DNA of 61,090 nt from Streptomyces sp. ISL-96 (lineage in GTDB: Bacteria; Actinomycetota; Actinomycetes; Streptomycetales; Streptomycetaceae). Below the pieces are notes generated by a model that was given only the letters and a program-made list of their open reading frames with translations, was not told the origin of the DNA and made no database searches. Shown one piece after another: positions 42,136 through 50,539 of this stretch. Each line of letters starts with the position of its first letter. The first letter of the stretch is position 1. Both the position numbers and the translations under genes were made by a program. The stretch spans positions 1-61,090 of the forward strand of contig NZ_JAGGPA010000052.1 of NCBI RefSeq assembly GCF_018614035.1. Reading direction: 5' to 3'.

Positions 42136-42254
42136 TGGCCGACACCACCCCCGTCACTGAGGACGCCAACGCGTCCGCCGCTGAACTCCTCCAGCGCGCC
42201 CGCGCCGACCGCCAGGAGCAGGTCAACAAGGAGAAGGCGAGGGGCCAGCGATGA
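42135..42254 (+). CDS. Very small polar protein (39 aa)
   Basis: It reads MADTTPVTEDANASAAELLQ followed by a basic helix. It shares one base with the upstream stop and overlaps the next ATG by 4 nt. Unknown. Confidence 0.45.
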   Translation: MADTTPVTEDANASAAELLQRARADRQEQVNKEKARGQR

Positions 42255-42448
42255 AGGGACTCGACTGGCTCCAGGGCGGCAATGACCGCAAGCTCGCCGC
42301 CACCCGGTACGCGGGCCGCGAGTCCGCCACCGACAGGGCCGCCGCGAAGCGGCAGGCCAAGGCCCGCGCCCGCCAGCAGGCGGGAGTCCGCGAGGCAGCC
42401 CGCGCCGGTGAGGCGTGGGAGCAGAAAGAGCGCCGCCGCACCCGCTGA
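42251..42448 (+). CDS. Small basic protein (65 aa)
   Basis: A strongly basic, helical protein (KLAATRYAGRESATDRAAAK, RQAKARARQQAGVREAARAG). It is coupled by ATGA overlap. It could bind nucleic acid or the membrane proteins encoded next; unknown. Confidence 0.5.
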   Translation: MKGLDWLQGGNDRKLAATRYAGRESATDRAAAKRQAKARARQQAGVREAARAGEAWEQKERRRTR

Positions 42449-42528
42449 CGGCGGCCGACCGGCCGGCCCGCCCCCCTTCCCCCGGGGGCGGGTCGGTCTC
42501 CCCGTGTCGCGACAGAGAGGCAAGACCC

Positions 42529-43695
42529 ATGGACGAGGCCACCGAGCAGCAGCGCATCCCGGGCGTGAAGTACCGGAAGGTGCGCCTGCACCGGCAGGAG
42601 ACGACCGTCATCGACGGCGTCCCCTCGACCCGCACCGTGCCGTACGACGGTTGGGAGCCGGTCCCCCCGCGCGAGTGGGACGACCTGATCCTGCGCGGCG
42701 TCACCGGGGTCGCGGTCGGCTTCACCGCCGTCGCGGTCGCGGGCGGCACGGCCAGCCTCGGCGGCCTCCTCGACCCGCTGGTCCCCTCCGTCATCGCGTA
42801 CGGCATGGGCTCGGTGTTCGCGGTCGCCTGGATGTTCTGCCTGGCGATCGAGTGGCTGAACAGGACCGCGCCCGACCGGGCCCGGCCCGCGAAGATCGCC
42901 GGCTGGTTCTTCCTGCTGCTCAGCATGGGCGCCGTCGCGGCATACGGCCACACCCTCCACCAGCCGTGGGCAGGCGGGTTCGGCGCGTTCGTCGACGTCG
43001 TCGCCAAGGGGGCGTGGTGGCTGCTGCTCCGGGAGTACGCGGTCCCGCTCGACGCGGGCGTCGCGCACTGGGTCCAGGACCAGGAGCAGAAGCTCGCCGG
43101 CCGCGCGCTCCTCGGCGCCCGGGTCCGCCGCCTCAACCGCCGGGCCGCGTACCAGCGGGCCGTGGGCGGGGCGGAGTACCAGGCCGCGGAGGCGATCCTG
43201 GCGAGCGCGGAGGCCGCGCGTAACAGCCTCCCCGCTCCCGCCGCAGAGCCCACTCCGGCGCCGGTCGCCGCGCCCGCCCCGGCCCCGGCCGTCGTCCAGG
43301 CCGCGGCCCCGACCACGCCCGTGGTTCCGGCCCCGGCCCCCGCGCCGGTGGCCCAGGCCCCTGTCCCGACCGTGACCATCTCCGCCCCCTCGGCCCCTCC
43401 GGCGACCGCCCCGGGCAGCGAGCAGCAGGCCCCGGCCGCGGCTCCTGCCGCCCCGGCTGAGGCGCCCGTTCCGCCGGCGACCGAGACCCCGGCGCCCCCG
43501 GCCCTCCGCGCCGTGGGCGGCCCCTTCAAGTCCGACACCATCCGCGCTGCCCTGGCGGCCGACCCCCAGATCTCCGACGAGGCCCTGATCCAGCGCGTGA
43601 ACGAAGTGCACGGCGAGGACGAGAAGAACGTCCAGACCGTGCCCCGTACCCGCCGCCGGATCGAGGACAAGCTCAAGAAGAAGAAGGCGTCATGA
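42529..43695 (+). CDS. Spd-like polytopic membrane protein with C-terminal helical domain
   Basis: The 388-residue protein has four likely membrane helices (about 56-73, 85-108, 122-141 and 150-168), a basic coiled region, a long Ala/Pro linker (about 225-320) and a C-terminal helical domain (GPFKSDTIRAALAADPQISD onward). The layout, including VPPREWDDLILRGV before the first helix, recalls membrane proteins of Streptomyces integrative plasmids associated with plasmid spread (Spd). That comparison is from memory. It may help move DNA between hyphal compartments. Confidence 0.55.
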   Translation: MDEATEQQRIPGVKYRKVRLHRQETTVIDGVPSTRTVPYDGWEPVPPREWDDLILRGVTGVAVGFTAVAVAGGTASLGGLLDPLVPSVIAYGMGSVFAVAWMFCLAIEWLNRTAPDRARPAKIAGWFFLLLSMGAVAAYGHTLHQPWAGGFGAFVDVVAKGAWWLLLREYAVPLDAGVAHWVQDQEQKLAGRALLGARVRRLNRRAAYQRAVGGAEYQAAEAILASAEAARNSLPAPAAEPTPAPVAAPAPAPAVVQAAAPTTPVVPAPAPAPVAQAPVPTVTISAPSAPPATAPGSEQQAPAAAPAAPAEAPVPPATETPAPPALRAVGGPFKSDTIRAALAADPQISDEALIQRVNEVHGEDEKNVQTVPRTRRRIEDKLKKKKAS

Positions 43696-43832
43696 TCCAC
43701 GTCGTCCTGGCCGGCGGACTCGTCGGCCTCGCGCTCGCCCTCTACGCGAAGGCGAGCGACATCCGGTTCCTCGGCGGCCTGACCGCCCTCGCCGGCCTCG
43801 CGTTCGCCCTCCTCAACTGGGAGGCATGGTGA
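43692..43832 (+). CDS. Small membrane protein (46 aa)
   Basis: Almost entirely hydrophobic: HVVLAGGLVGLALALYAK and FLGGLTALAGLAFALLNW form two membrane segments. It overlaps both neighbours by 4 nt, which supports it being a real gene. Confidence 0.6.
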   Translation: MIHVVLAGGLVGLALALYAKASDIRFLGGLTALAGLAFALLNWEAW

Positions 43833-44866
43833 GCGACACCACCGAGGAGGACACCACCGACGCGGAGGCCCCGGAGGACGAGCGCCCGTTCCGCGTGCGC
43901 GACGTCTTCCAGTTCCGCAGGCAGGCCGACCCCAAGGCGGGCGAGGAGACCGCCGACGAGACCGAGCCCGAGGCGCCGCCCATGCCCACCGAGCCGCCGA
44001 CCATACCGGTGGCCCGGGTGGGCCGGGCGGCCCGCGACGACGACCACCACTTGCCCGACTGGTGGGAGCCGAACAAGGACATCACCCTCGGCGCGCCCAC
44101 TGACCAGCCGTGCAAGCACCCGAACCCCTACACCTTCCGGGTCCAGGAGACAGGGGAGGTCGTCCCCCACTGGTGCCCGGACTGCAAGACCGGCCTCACC
44201 CTCGACGTCCCGGACACCCCCAAGGCCAAGCCCGAGCCCACGGCGACGGCGCCCGCGCGCCCGTCCGGCGAGCCGTGCCAGCACCCGGAGCCGCACGAGG
44301 TCCGTAACAAGGTCACCGGGCAGCTCCTCGCGTTCTGGTGCGCCGACTGCGAGACCCAGCTCGAGGTCCCCGACGACTACGACGAACTCGCCGACATCAC
44401 TGACGAAGACGGCGACGGGGGAGAGGCGGGCGAGGACGGCCAGCCCGTCGACAAGGTCCCGCCCTCCATCCGTAAGCGCTGGGGGCAGGGCCTCCGGGGC
44501 ACCGGGGGTAAGTCCTACAGCCGGCCCGTCTACGGCAAGGACTCCGCGGAGCGCAAGAAGGCCCTGATCGAGGTGTGGTCCGGGATGTCCCGGAAGCAGC
44601 GCCACCTCCTCTACAACGGCAGCGCGCTCGGGGCCGGGTTCTACATGGGCGTCCCGCAGTTCTTCACGGCTGAGGTCGCCTACCTGGTCGACACCTACGG
44701 CTCCTGGACCGACTTCTACGTCTGCGTTTGGTACGGCGTCGCGGTCGGCGTCTGGGTCCTGGACTACCGCACGCGCGGCTGGTTCCCGGTCTTCGCCTGG
44801 CTCACCCGCATCCCCCTCGTCTCGATGATCGTCGGCGCCTTGCTCTACGGCACCCCGGCCGCCTGA
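43829..44866 (+). CDS. Membrane protein with duplicated zinc ribbons (345 aa)
   Basis: The acidic N-terminus is followed by two similar ribbons: CKHPNPYTFRV...WCPDC and CQHPEPHEVRN...WCADC. A basic segment and then two or three membrane helices (FYVCVWYGVAVGVWVLDY, FAWLTRIPLVSMIVGALLY) follow. The duplicated ribbons should face the cytoplasm and could bind DNA or a transfer protein. GTG 43829 gives better ribosome-binding-site spacing than the ATG one codon earlier. Confidence 0.6.
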   Translation: MSDTTEEDTTDAEAPEDERPFRVRDVFQFRRQADPKAGEETADETEPEAPPMPTEPPTIPVARVGRAARDDDHHLPDWWEPNKDITLGAPTDQPCKHPNPYTFRVQETGEVVPHWCPDCKTGLTLDVPDTPKAKPEPTATAPARPSGEPCQHPEPHEVRNKVTGQLLAFWCADCETQLEVPDDYDELADITDEDGDGGEAGEDGQPVDKVPPSIRKRWGQGLRGTGGKSYSRPVYGKDSAERKKALIEVWSGMSRKQRHLLYNGSALGAGFYMGVPQFFTAEVAYLVDTYGSWTDFYVCVWYGVAVGVWVLDYRTRGWFPVFAWLTRIPLVSMIVGALLYGTPAA

Positions 44867-44892
44867 CCACCCACCCCTGAACGGAAAGCAGC

Positions 44893-45300
44893 ATGAGCAG
44901 CAGCCTGATCCCCGCCTTCGGCGCCCCCGGACTCGCCCTCGGTCTGACCGGCATCCTCTGGTTCGGCACGAGCACCGGCGGCAAGGTCAAGCCGCTCGGC
45001 TGGTGGTGGACCCTGCTCCTGGCCATGGTCGCCGGCGCCTCCTACAAGGCGGCCGGAACGCCTTTCGACCTCGTGTCCAGCCTCGTCAACGACGGGCTCG
45101 GCCTGTTCGGCGACGTCGTCCCCCGCGTCACCATGGCGGGCATCGGCCTGTTCCTCACCGGCGTGATCCTCTACAGGAAGCTCACGACCCGGCAGGTGGC
45201 CGTGATCGGCATCATCTTCTGGTACGTCGCCTCCGGCGCGGGCGGGGCGTACTCGCTCCTCGCCCAGAAGATCGACACGATCATGCAGAGCTTCGCCTGA
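44893..45300 (+). CDS. Four-helix membrane protein (135 aa)
   Basis: Hydrophobic segments include GAPGLALGLTGILWFG, WTLLLAMVAGASYKAA, TMAGIGLFLTGVILY and VAVIGIIFWYVASGAGGAYS. It is unrecognised; size and topology resemble small channel or spread proteins of conjugative elements. It ends at the first base of the next gene. Confidence 0.6.
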   Translation: MSSSLIPAFGAPGLALGLTGILWFGTSTGGKVKPLGWWWTLLLAMVAGASYKAAGTPFDLVSSLVNDGLGLFGDVVPRVTMAGIGLFLTGVILYRKLTTRQVAVIGIIFWYVASGAGGAYSLLAQKIDTIMQSFA

Positions 45301-46682
45301 TGGGCGCCCACCTCCACGTCGTCCCCGACCCCGAGCCAGATGAGGCCCCGGGGCCGGGGGAGCGGCCTGTCCTGGTCCCCGCCCCGGCCGCGGCCGTCAT
45401 CGCCCCCCGCCGGGCGCCCGAGCCGGACACCGACCGCGACCAGCACGACGACGCCGATGACGAGACCGCAGCGCACGGCCCGGACGAGGCCGACGAGGAC
45501 TACGTTCAGGACCACGAGGACCCCGACGAGGCAGGGGAGTGCGACGACGAGGACGACGCGGGGGAGTACGACGAGGAGGCGCCGGCGAGTCGCGGCTACA
45601 TGACCGTCCCGGACCTCCGCCCGTACATCGACCCGCGCCCGCTCCGCGAGCTCGGCCCCCTCGCCGTGGAGGCCGGGAAGACCGCCGGCCCCCCGCTGCT
45701 TCGCGCGATCGGCCGGTTCCTCCGCGAGCTCGGCCAGATGCTCGCCTGGTACGGCCGGGGGATCGGCGTGCTCCTGGTCCTCCTCGCCGGATGGCTGTCC
45801 GGGAAGTACGGCAAGCGCGGCAGCCTCGGCGCCCGCTTCGCCGTGGTGGCCTTCCTCCTGTACGCCGCCGTCAGGCTGACCATCCAGTACCCCTACACCC
45901 CGTGGATCATCGGCGCCCTGCTGCTCACGGTTACCGTCCTGGCCGCCACCGGCAACATCGAGATCCCCATGAGCAAAACCACGAAGAAGGACGCCGACAA
46001 GGGCAAGGCCGCGAAGGAGAAGGCCGACCAGGCTCCCGCGAAGGACAAGACCCCTCCGGCCGAGGACTCCCCGGAGGGAGCCGTCGAGGAGGTCCCCGAG
46101 GTGTCCAAGGAGAAGCCGGCCCAGGCATCCCGCGCGTCCTGGGCGACCCGCCTGTTCCGCCGCCCGGCACCCCCTGCCGACGCCCCCGACGCACCCCCCG
46201 CCGGCACCCCGGCCGAAGGCGGCGAGGAGGAGCCGACGGAGACCCCCGCCGACCCCTCCCCGGAGGCCGTGATCCGCGCTCTCCATCACCTCTACCGAGG
46301 GGGCAGCGGGGTACTCCACACCACCCTCCGCGACCACCTCCGCGTGGCCGACACCAGGACCGTGAAACGGCTGCTGGATGAGGCCGGCATCACCTACCGC
46401 AACGGGGTGCGCTCCCCGGCCGGGAATGGGCCCGGCACACACCACCAGGATTTCCCGCCTCTCCCCTCTTCCCAGGAGGACCCCCAGGGGGTCGGTGTTG
46501 TCGCAGGTCAGAACGCCAACACCAACACCAACAACGCCGAGAGGGGCCCAGAAGAGGGGTTCGGTGCACAGGGCAACAAGTGGACCGCCGAGGAGATCGC
46601 GCGCGGCTTCCGGTCCATCCCCGACCCCGATCCCGAGCGTGGACCGTGCGCGTGGAAGATCGAGCAGTACCCCGGAAGTTGA
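45300..46682 (+). CDS. Membrane protein with winged-helix-like C-terminal domain (460 aa)
   Basis: A long acidic N-terminus (about 1-98), membrane segments at about 155-172, 180-195 and 202-218, a charged Lys/Glu linker, and a C-terminal helical domain (SPEAVIRALHHLYRGGSGVL, VADTRTVKRLLDEAGITYRN) that resembles a winged helix. A NANTNTNN tract follows. It might link the membrane to element DNA. No ATPase motif is present, so it is not TraB. Confidence 0.6.
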   Translation: MGAHLHVVPDPEPDEAPGPGERPVLVPAPAAAVIAPRRAPEPDTDRDQHDDADDETAAHGPDEADEDYVQDHEDPDEAGECDDEDDAGEYDEEAPASRGYMTVPDLRPYIDPRPLRELGPLAVEAGKTAGPPLLRAIGRFLRELGQMLAWYGRGIGVLLVLLAGWLSGKYGKRGSLGARFAVVAFLLYAAVRLTIQYPYTPWIIGALLLTVTVLAATGNIEIPMSKTTKKDADKGKAAKEKADQAPAKDKTPPAEDSPEGAVEEVPEVSKEKPAQASRASWATRLFRRPAPPADAPDAPPAGTPAEGGEEEPTETPADPSPEAVIRALHHLYRGGSGVLHTTLRDHLRVADTRTVKRLLDEAGITYRNGVRSPAGNGPGTHHQDFPPLPSSQEDPQGVGVVAGQNANTNTNNAERGPEEGFGAQGNKWTAEEIARGFRSIPDPDPERGPCAWKIEQYPGS

Positions 46683-46771
46683 CCGTCCGTGCCTGGCCGA
46701 GAGCAGCATGTAGCAGTGGATCAAGGATGTGAGCCATGATGGAGGTGATCGGAATTACGGGAGGGACGGTC

Positions 46772-46951
46772 ATGAGCCACGACCAGCACGCACACTCGGC
46801 GCAGTGCTGCTGCTGTGCGCGGGCGAATGCCACGCCGGAGCCGGAGCCGTTCCGCCTCGCCGACCTCGCCGACGTCCCGCGTAACCAATGGATCGGCGGC
46901 GGGATCATGCTCCTCGTGATCGTCGTCCTGATCCTGTTCCGCCACGGGTAG
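46772..46951 (+). CDS. Tail-anchored tetra-cysteine small protein (59 aa)
   Basis: It begins MSHDQHAHSAQCCCCARANA, with four consecutive Cys after a His-rich segment that could bind metal. It ends in a single membrane helix (WIGGGIMLLVIVVLILF). GGGAGGG precedes ATG 46772; an in-frame ATG at 46736 has poorer support. Confidence 0.6.
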   Translation: MSHDQHAHSAQCCCCARANATPEPEPFRLADLADVPRNQWIGGGIMLLVIVVLILFRHG

Positions 46952-47023
46952 ACCACCCCGCCTCGGAAGCCGCGCACGTTACCGCCGAGCAGCCGCGGCG
47001 GACCTGACCCCGGGGCGCGACGG

Positions 47024-47055
47024 AGGGGCCGCGCACTGCCCGGTGCGCGGCCCCT
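47024..47055. terminator. Bidirectional hairpin terminator
   Basis: A 13-bp perfect stem, AGGGGCCGCGCAC with GTGCGCGGCCCCT, and a 6-nt loop, between the plus-strand membrane operon and the minus-strand regulator. Confidence 0.75.
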
Positions 47056-47078
47056 CTCGGCGTATCCCCCGCTGGTCC

Positions 47079-47570
47079 TCAGCCCCGGATGAGCGGGGCG
47101 CCGGCCGCCTTGATGATCCGGCCGACGTGGTTGCGGTCGTACGGCACGTGCTCCGCGATCACCCCCGGCCCCAGGACGCGTGAGCTGTAGGTGCGCACGA
47201 TCACCTCATGGAGCGGCTTGCGCGCCTCCTCGACCTTGCCCTCAGCCTTCTTGAAGGCGGTGGTCAGCTTGTCCAGCTCGGCCAGGGCCGCGGCCTGGGT
47301 CGCGTCGTCGTACTCCGGGGCCGGCGCAGCGTTCGGGCCGCGCAGAGGGGGCACCCCGGCCGCCTTGCCGAGCCTGCCGACGTGGTTGCGGTCGTAGGGG
47401 GTGTGGTCCGCGATGACGCCGGGGGGCGCGCTGCGGGCCCGGAGGTGCTTGACGATGGCCTCGTGCAGGGGCTTGCGCGCCTTTTCGACGTTGCCTTCGG
47501 CCTTGTTGAACGCGCTGGTCAGCCGGTCAAGCTCTGCCAGCGCAGCCTGTTCGGGGGTGTGGGTCGCCAT
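47079..47570 (-). CDS. Tandem-duplicated helix-turn-helix protein, candidate regulator of the TTGCAAC promoters
   Basis: The 163-residue protein is an internal duplication of about 69 residues (10-78 and 95-163). Each half has a charged helix (LAELDRLTSAFNKAEGNVEK, LAELDKLTTAFKKAEGKVEE) and a helix-turn-helix ending PYDRNHVGRLGKAAGVPPLR or PYDRNHVGRIIKAAGAPLIR. A monomer could therefore bind two half sites. It diverges from P2, a GTTGCAAC box lies in its own leader (47592-47599), and the regulon is next door. The regulatory role is inferred from position. Confidence 0.65.
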   Translation of the reverse strand: MATHTPEQAALAELDRLTSAFNKAEGNVEKARKPLHEAIVKHLRARSAPPGVIADHTPYDRNHVGRLGKAAGVPPLRGPNAAPAPEYDDATQAAALAELDKLTTAFKKAEGKVEEARKPLHEVIVRTYSSRVLGPGVIAEHVPYDRNHVGRIIKAAGAPLIRG

Positions 47571-47634
47571 GGGGGCAGTGTGCCACATCAGGTTGCAACG
47601 CGGCACCGCTTCCGCGTGTCGATTTCCATGTGGT

Positions 47635-47671
47635 GTTGCAACTTGACGTTGCAACACAAGAGTGCAACACT
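47635..47671 (+). promoter_or_regulatory. TTGCAAC-type promoter P2
   Basis: GTTGCAAC (47635-47642), TTGACG (47643-47648), GTTGCAAC overlapping the end of the -35, a 17-nt spacer, then AACACT (47666-47671). A third box, GTGCAAC, runs into the -10. It drives the 874-aa protein gene. Confidence 0.8.
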
Positions 47672-47721
47672 GTGCGTATTGGGAGGGCGCACAGCCCACC
47701 CCCGCACCACAGGAGGACCCG

Positions 47722-50346
47722 ATGGCCCAGATCACCGCCGAGATGCAGCGGACCGCCCAGGTGGCCCCCGCCCAGGTCGGCAACGGACAGGCCGTCCACT
47801 ACGTCAGCACCGCCCAGTTCACGGCAGACACACAGTGCAGCCGCACGGTGGCCCGGGTCCTGAACGAGCGCGACGCCAAGGGCGCGGAGTGCACCCGGTG
47901 CGTCAAGAAGGTCCAGGCCCTCCTGGCCGCCCAGGCGCCGGCCGCCCCGGTCGAGGAGCCCGCCGCCCCGGCCGCCGTCGAGCCCCCCGCCCGGATCAAG
48001 GCCCTCACCGAGGACGTCACCACCCCGGCGACGATGTTCGACCCGGAGCTGACCTATTACGCGGACGGCACCCCCGTGGTCATGCGCTGGACGGGCGGGG
48101 AGAAGCCCGGCACCACGGCCGGGATGACCGTGGACCGGGGCCCGTACGCCTTCCAGGCCGTCACGTTCGAGGACGGCACGACCAGCAACGTCGCCCCCCA
48201 CGTCCTCCACCGCATCGACCCGCCCGCCCCGGCCGCGCCCCGCTACCTCGCGGACTACGTGACCGTCCTCGACGGCGAGGAGCGCGTCCAGCGCCTCACG
48301 GTGACTGTGGAAGGCGACCCCGCGCCCGTACTTGCCGAGGAGCTGCCGTACGAGCCCGAGCGCAACGCAGCCCGCGCGCTGGAGGCCCTGGGCTGGACGA
48401 TCACCGGCATGGAGACGTACGGCGGCCCGAGCCTGTTCCGGGCCTGGGTCGAGCCCTGCCCCGTGCCCGCCGCACCGCTCCTGATGCCCGACCAGGCGCG
48501 CGGCATCGTCAACCAGGTCCACGCCGACGCGAACGATTTCCGCACCGCCGAGGACGCGAACGGCAGGCTCCTGGGGTACACCTTCCGCTCCACCACCACC
48601 CCCGCCACCCGGTACGGGTACATCACCCACGACGGCACGTTCTCCATGGCCCTGGAGCCCACCCGCGAGGACGCCGCCGCGATGCTGCCCGCCGCCGTCC
48701 TGTCCGACGAGCGCCACGCGCAGCGCCCCTCCCCCGCCGCCCAGCGCGCCGCCGCCCTGGCCGCGCAGCGGGAGACGGCCACCGCCGCCCGCGCAGCCCA
48801 CCGCGCGGAGATGGACGACCGCAGCGCCGCAGAGGCCCACCGCCACGGCGCTTCCCTGCCCCCGGCGACCGCCGACCGCATCGCGGAGCGCATGGCCGAG
48901 CCCGAGCAGCCCGGCCCCTTCAAGCCCGGCGACCTGATCGTGTGCGCGGACGGCAAGGTCCGCACCGTCTCCTCCATGGCCCCGGAGTTCGCCGGCGAAC
49001 CCCTGCGCGTGATCGTGGAAGGCGGGGCCCAGTGGCTCGCCGCCGAGTGCGAGCACGCCCGGGAGTTGGAACTCCACGCCCCCCACGGGTACACCGGCCC
49101 CCGCGCCCTGTGCGGGTACGCCGACCACCTCGCCCCGGCCCGCCTCGACGGCACCCTGGACGTCCACGAGCGCACCCCCGGCACCATGGGGCACTGCCCC
49201 GGCAGCCTCCTGACCCCCCGCGCCCACCGCGAGGAGCTGACCCGCCGCCACACCACCGCGTTCAGCTACAACCCGCCCCGCCCGACCTTCCTCGCCTGCA
49301 CGGCCAAGCCCGGCGACGTGGTCGAGCACGAGGAGCAGGAGCACACCGTCCAGGACTGCCACCCCAGCGACGTACGCCACGTCCTGGTGACCTTCACCGA
49401 CGACACGGCCGCCACGTTCACCCTGGAGGACCGCCTCACCTACCGGCGCCGCGTCAGGGCCCGCGACGTCCGGTGCCAGGAGTGCGGGGTGACTGCCACC
49501 GAGGACACCGACGAGGCCGCGGACGGCACCCCCTCGCACCGCCTGTGCGGGGTGTGCGACCACCCGGACGCCACCGACCCCGAGCACCGCGCCGCCGTCC
49601 TGGAGGAGGCCGTCGCTCGCCTCACCACCCGCGCCGCGTACGCCCACGCCCACGCCTTCCAGCCCGTGGTCGCCGACGACCGGGCCCGGCCGGTCGGCTG
49701 GACCTTCCGCACCGGCTACGGCGCCCAGGCCGCTTACGGGTGGGTGACCGCCCTCGGCCGCCTGATCGCCCAGGTGGGCACGGAGTACCGGTGGCAGTCC
49801 GAGCGCGCCGTCCTGGACCACCACGAGGCCGGCACCCTGGCCCCCACGAGCCACGACCTGGTGCCCGCGCTCGCCGCGCGCCCGGTCGCCGAGATCCGCA
49901 AGGGGCTGGAGGCCCTGCGCGGCAGCGACGAGGCACCGGCCGAGAACGCCCCGGCCCGGCGGGTCGTGGAGGGCGTGATCGTCCAGCACGACGGCGCCAC
50001 GGAGGGGTGCGTGCCCCGGGACGTCACCCACCCGGACGTGCTCGCCGCCCGCCGCGCCCTCGCCGGCCTCGCCGCCGCCCGCCTCACCGACCACCACGAC
50101 GTCTCCGAGCCGACCGAGGAGGAGCAGCAGGTGCGCGGGTACATGGTGAACCCGCGTGGACAGGGCCGGGTGGCCGTCTACTGGCTGGAGGGCGGCCAGA
50201 TCATCCGCCGCGACACTCCGCTCCACGGTGCGGCCCTGGACTGCCTGGAGGACCGGATGCGCCGGCAGGGCTGGGAGACGGAGCGCATGGGCCGGTCCGC
50301 GCAGTGCCTGTTCGCCCACGTGCCCGAGGAGCAGCGCCAGGGGTGA
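47722..50346 (+). CDS. Large modular protein (874 aa) of the TTGCAAC regulon
   Basis: It is not a known enzyme. The N-terminal module (about 10-62: APAQVGNGQ, FTADTQCSRTVARVL, ECTRC) is shared with the 51848 protein. A second module, with DFxxx...GYTFR...RYGYITHDG, occurs twice (near 270 and 640) and once in the 50540 protein. Short GDLIV or GDVVE-type beta-barrel-like segments recur, and CQECGV/CGVCD forms a zinc ribbon. AGGAGG precedes the ATG. The mix of small shared modules recalls polyvalent proteins of phages and conjugative plasmids, which are delivered with DNA. Confidence 0.6.
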   Translation: MAQITAEMQRTAQVAPAQVGNGQAVHYVSTAQFTADTQCSRTVARVLNERDAKGAECTRCVKKVQALLAAQAPAAPVEEPAAPAAVEPPARIKALTEDVTTPATMFDPELTYYADGTPVVMRWTGGEKPGTTAGMTVDRGPYAFQAVTFEDGTTSNVAPHVLHRIDPPAPAAPRYLADYVTVLDGEERVQRLTVTVEGDPAPVLAEELPYEPERNAARALEALGWTITGMETYGGPSLFRAWVEPCPVPAAPLLMPDQARGIVNQVHADANDFRTAEDANGRLLGYTFRSTTTPATRYGYITHDGTFSMALEPTREDAAAMLPAAVLSDERHAQRPSPAAQRAAALAAQRETATAARAAHRAEMDDRSAAEAHRHGASLPPATADRIAERMAEPEQPGPFKPGDLIVCADGKVRTVSSMAPEFAGEPLRVIVEGGAQWLAAECEHARELELHAPHGYTGPRALCGYADHLAPARLDGTLDVHERTPGTMGHCPGSLLTPRAHREELTRRHTTAFSYNPPRPTFLACTAKPGDVVEHEEQEHTVQDCHPSDVRHVLVTFTDDTAATFTLEDRLTYRRRVRARDVRCQECGVTATEDTDEAADGTPSHRLCGVCDHPDATDPEHRAAVLEEAVARLTTRAAYAHAHAFQPVVADDRARPVGWTFRTGYGAQAAYGWVTALGRLIAQVGTEYRWQSERAVLDHHEAGTLAPTSHDLVPALAARPVAEIRKGLEALRGSDEAPAENAPARRVVEGVIVQHDGATEGCVPRDVTHPDVLAARRALAGLAAARLTDHHDVSEPTEEEQQVRGYMVNPRGQGRVAVYWLEGGQIIRRDTPLHGAALDCLEDRMRRQGWETERMGRSAQCLFAHVPEEQRQG

Positions 50347-50360
50347 CACCCCGCCGCCCA

Positions 50361-50394
50361 GGACGCCCCGCCTCGCCCGAGGCCGGGGCGTCCG
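50361..50394 (+). terminator. Hairpin terminator, repeated intergenic unit A
   Basis: GGACGCCCCG, CCTCG, loop, CGAGG, CGGGGCGTCC. It starts a roughly 180-bp intergenic block (terminator, spacer, promoter, leader) that is almost identical to 51669-51847. Confidence 0.75.
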
Positions 50395-50456
50395 GTCGTT
50401 GCGGCCGACGCCTCGTGACCCGCAGGGGTGAAGGTGGGGCGGGCCCATCATGCGCC

Positions 50457-50485
50457 TTGACATTGCAACCTCATGTTGCAACACT
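50457..50485 (+). promoter_or_regulatory. TTGCAAC-type promoter P3
   Basis: TTGACA, ATTGCAAC overlapping it, GTTGCAAC in the spacer, and AACACT as the -10 at 17 bp. The box upstream of the -35 found in P2 is missing here. A conserved GTGGGTATCGGGACGG leader follows. Confidence 0.8.
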
Positions 50486-50539
50486 GTGGGTATCGGGACG
50501 GACGAACAGCCCGCCCCCCTGCACCGCACGGAGGACCCC

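Noticed and set aside
45300..46682. A TraB/FtsK DNA translocase
   Set aside because: It has membrane helices and a winged-helix-like tail but no Walker A or B motifs.
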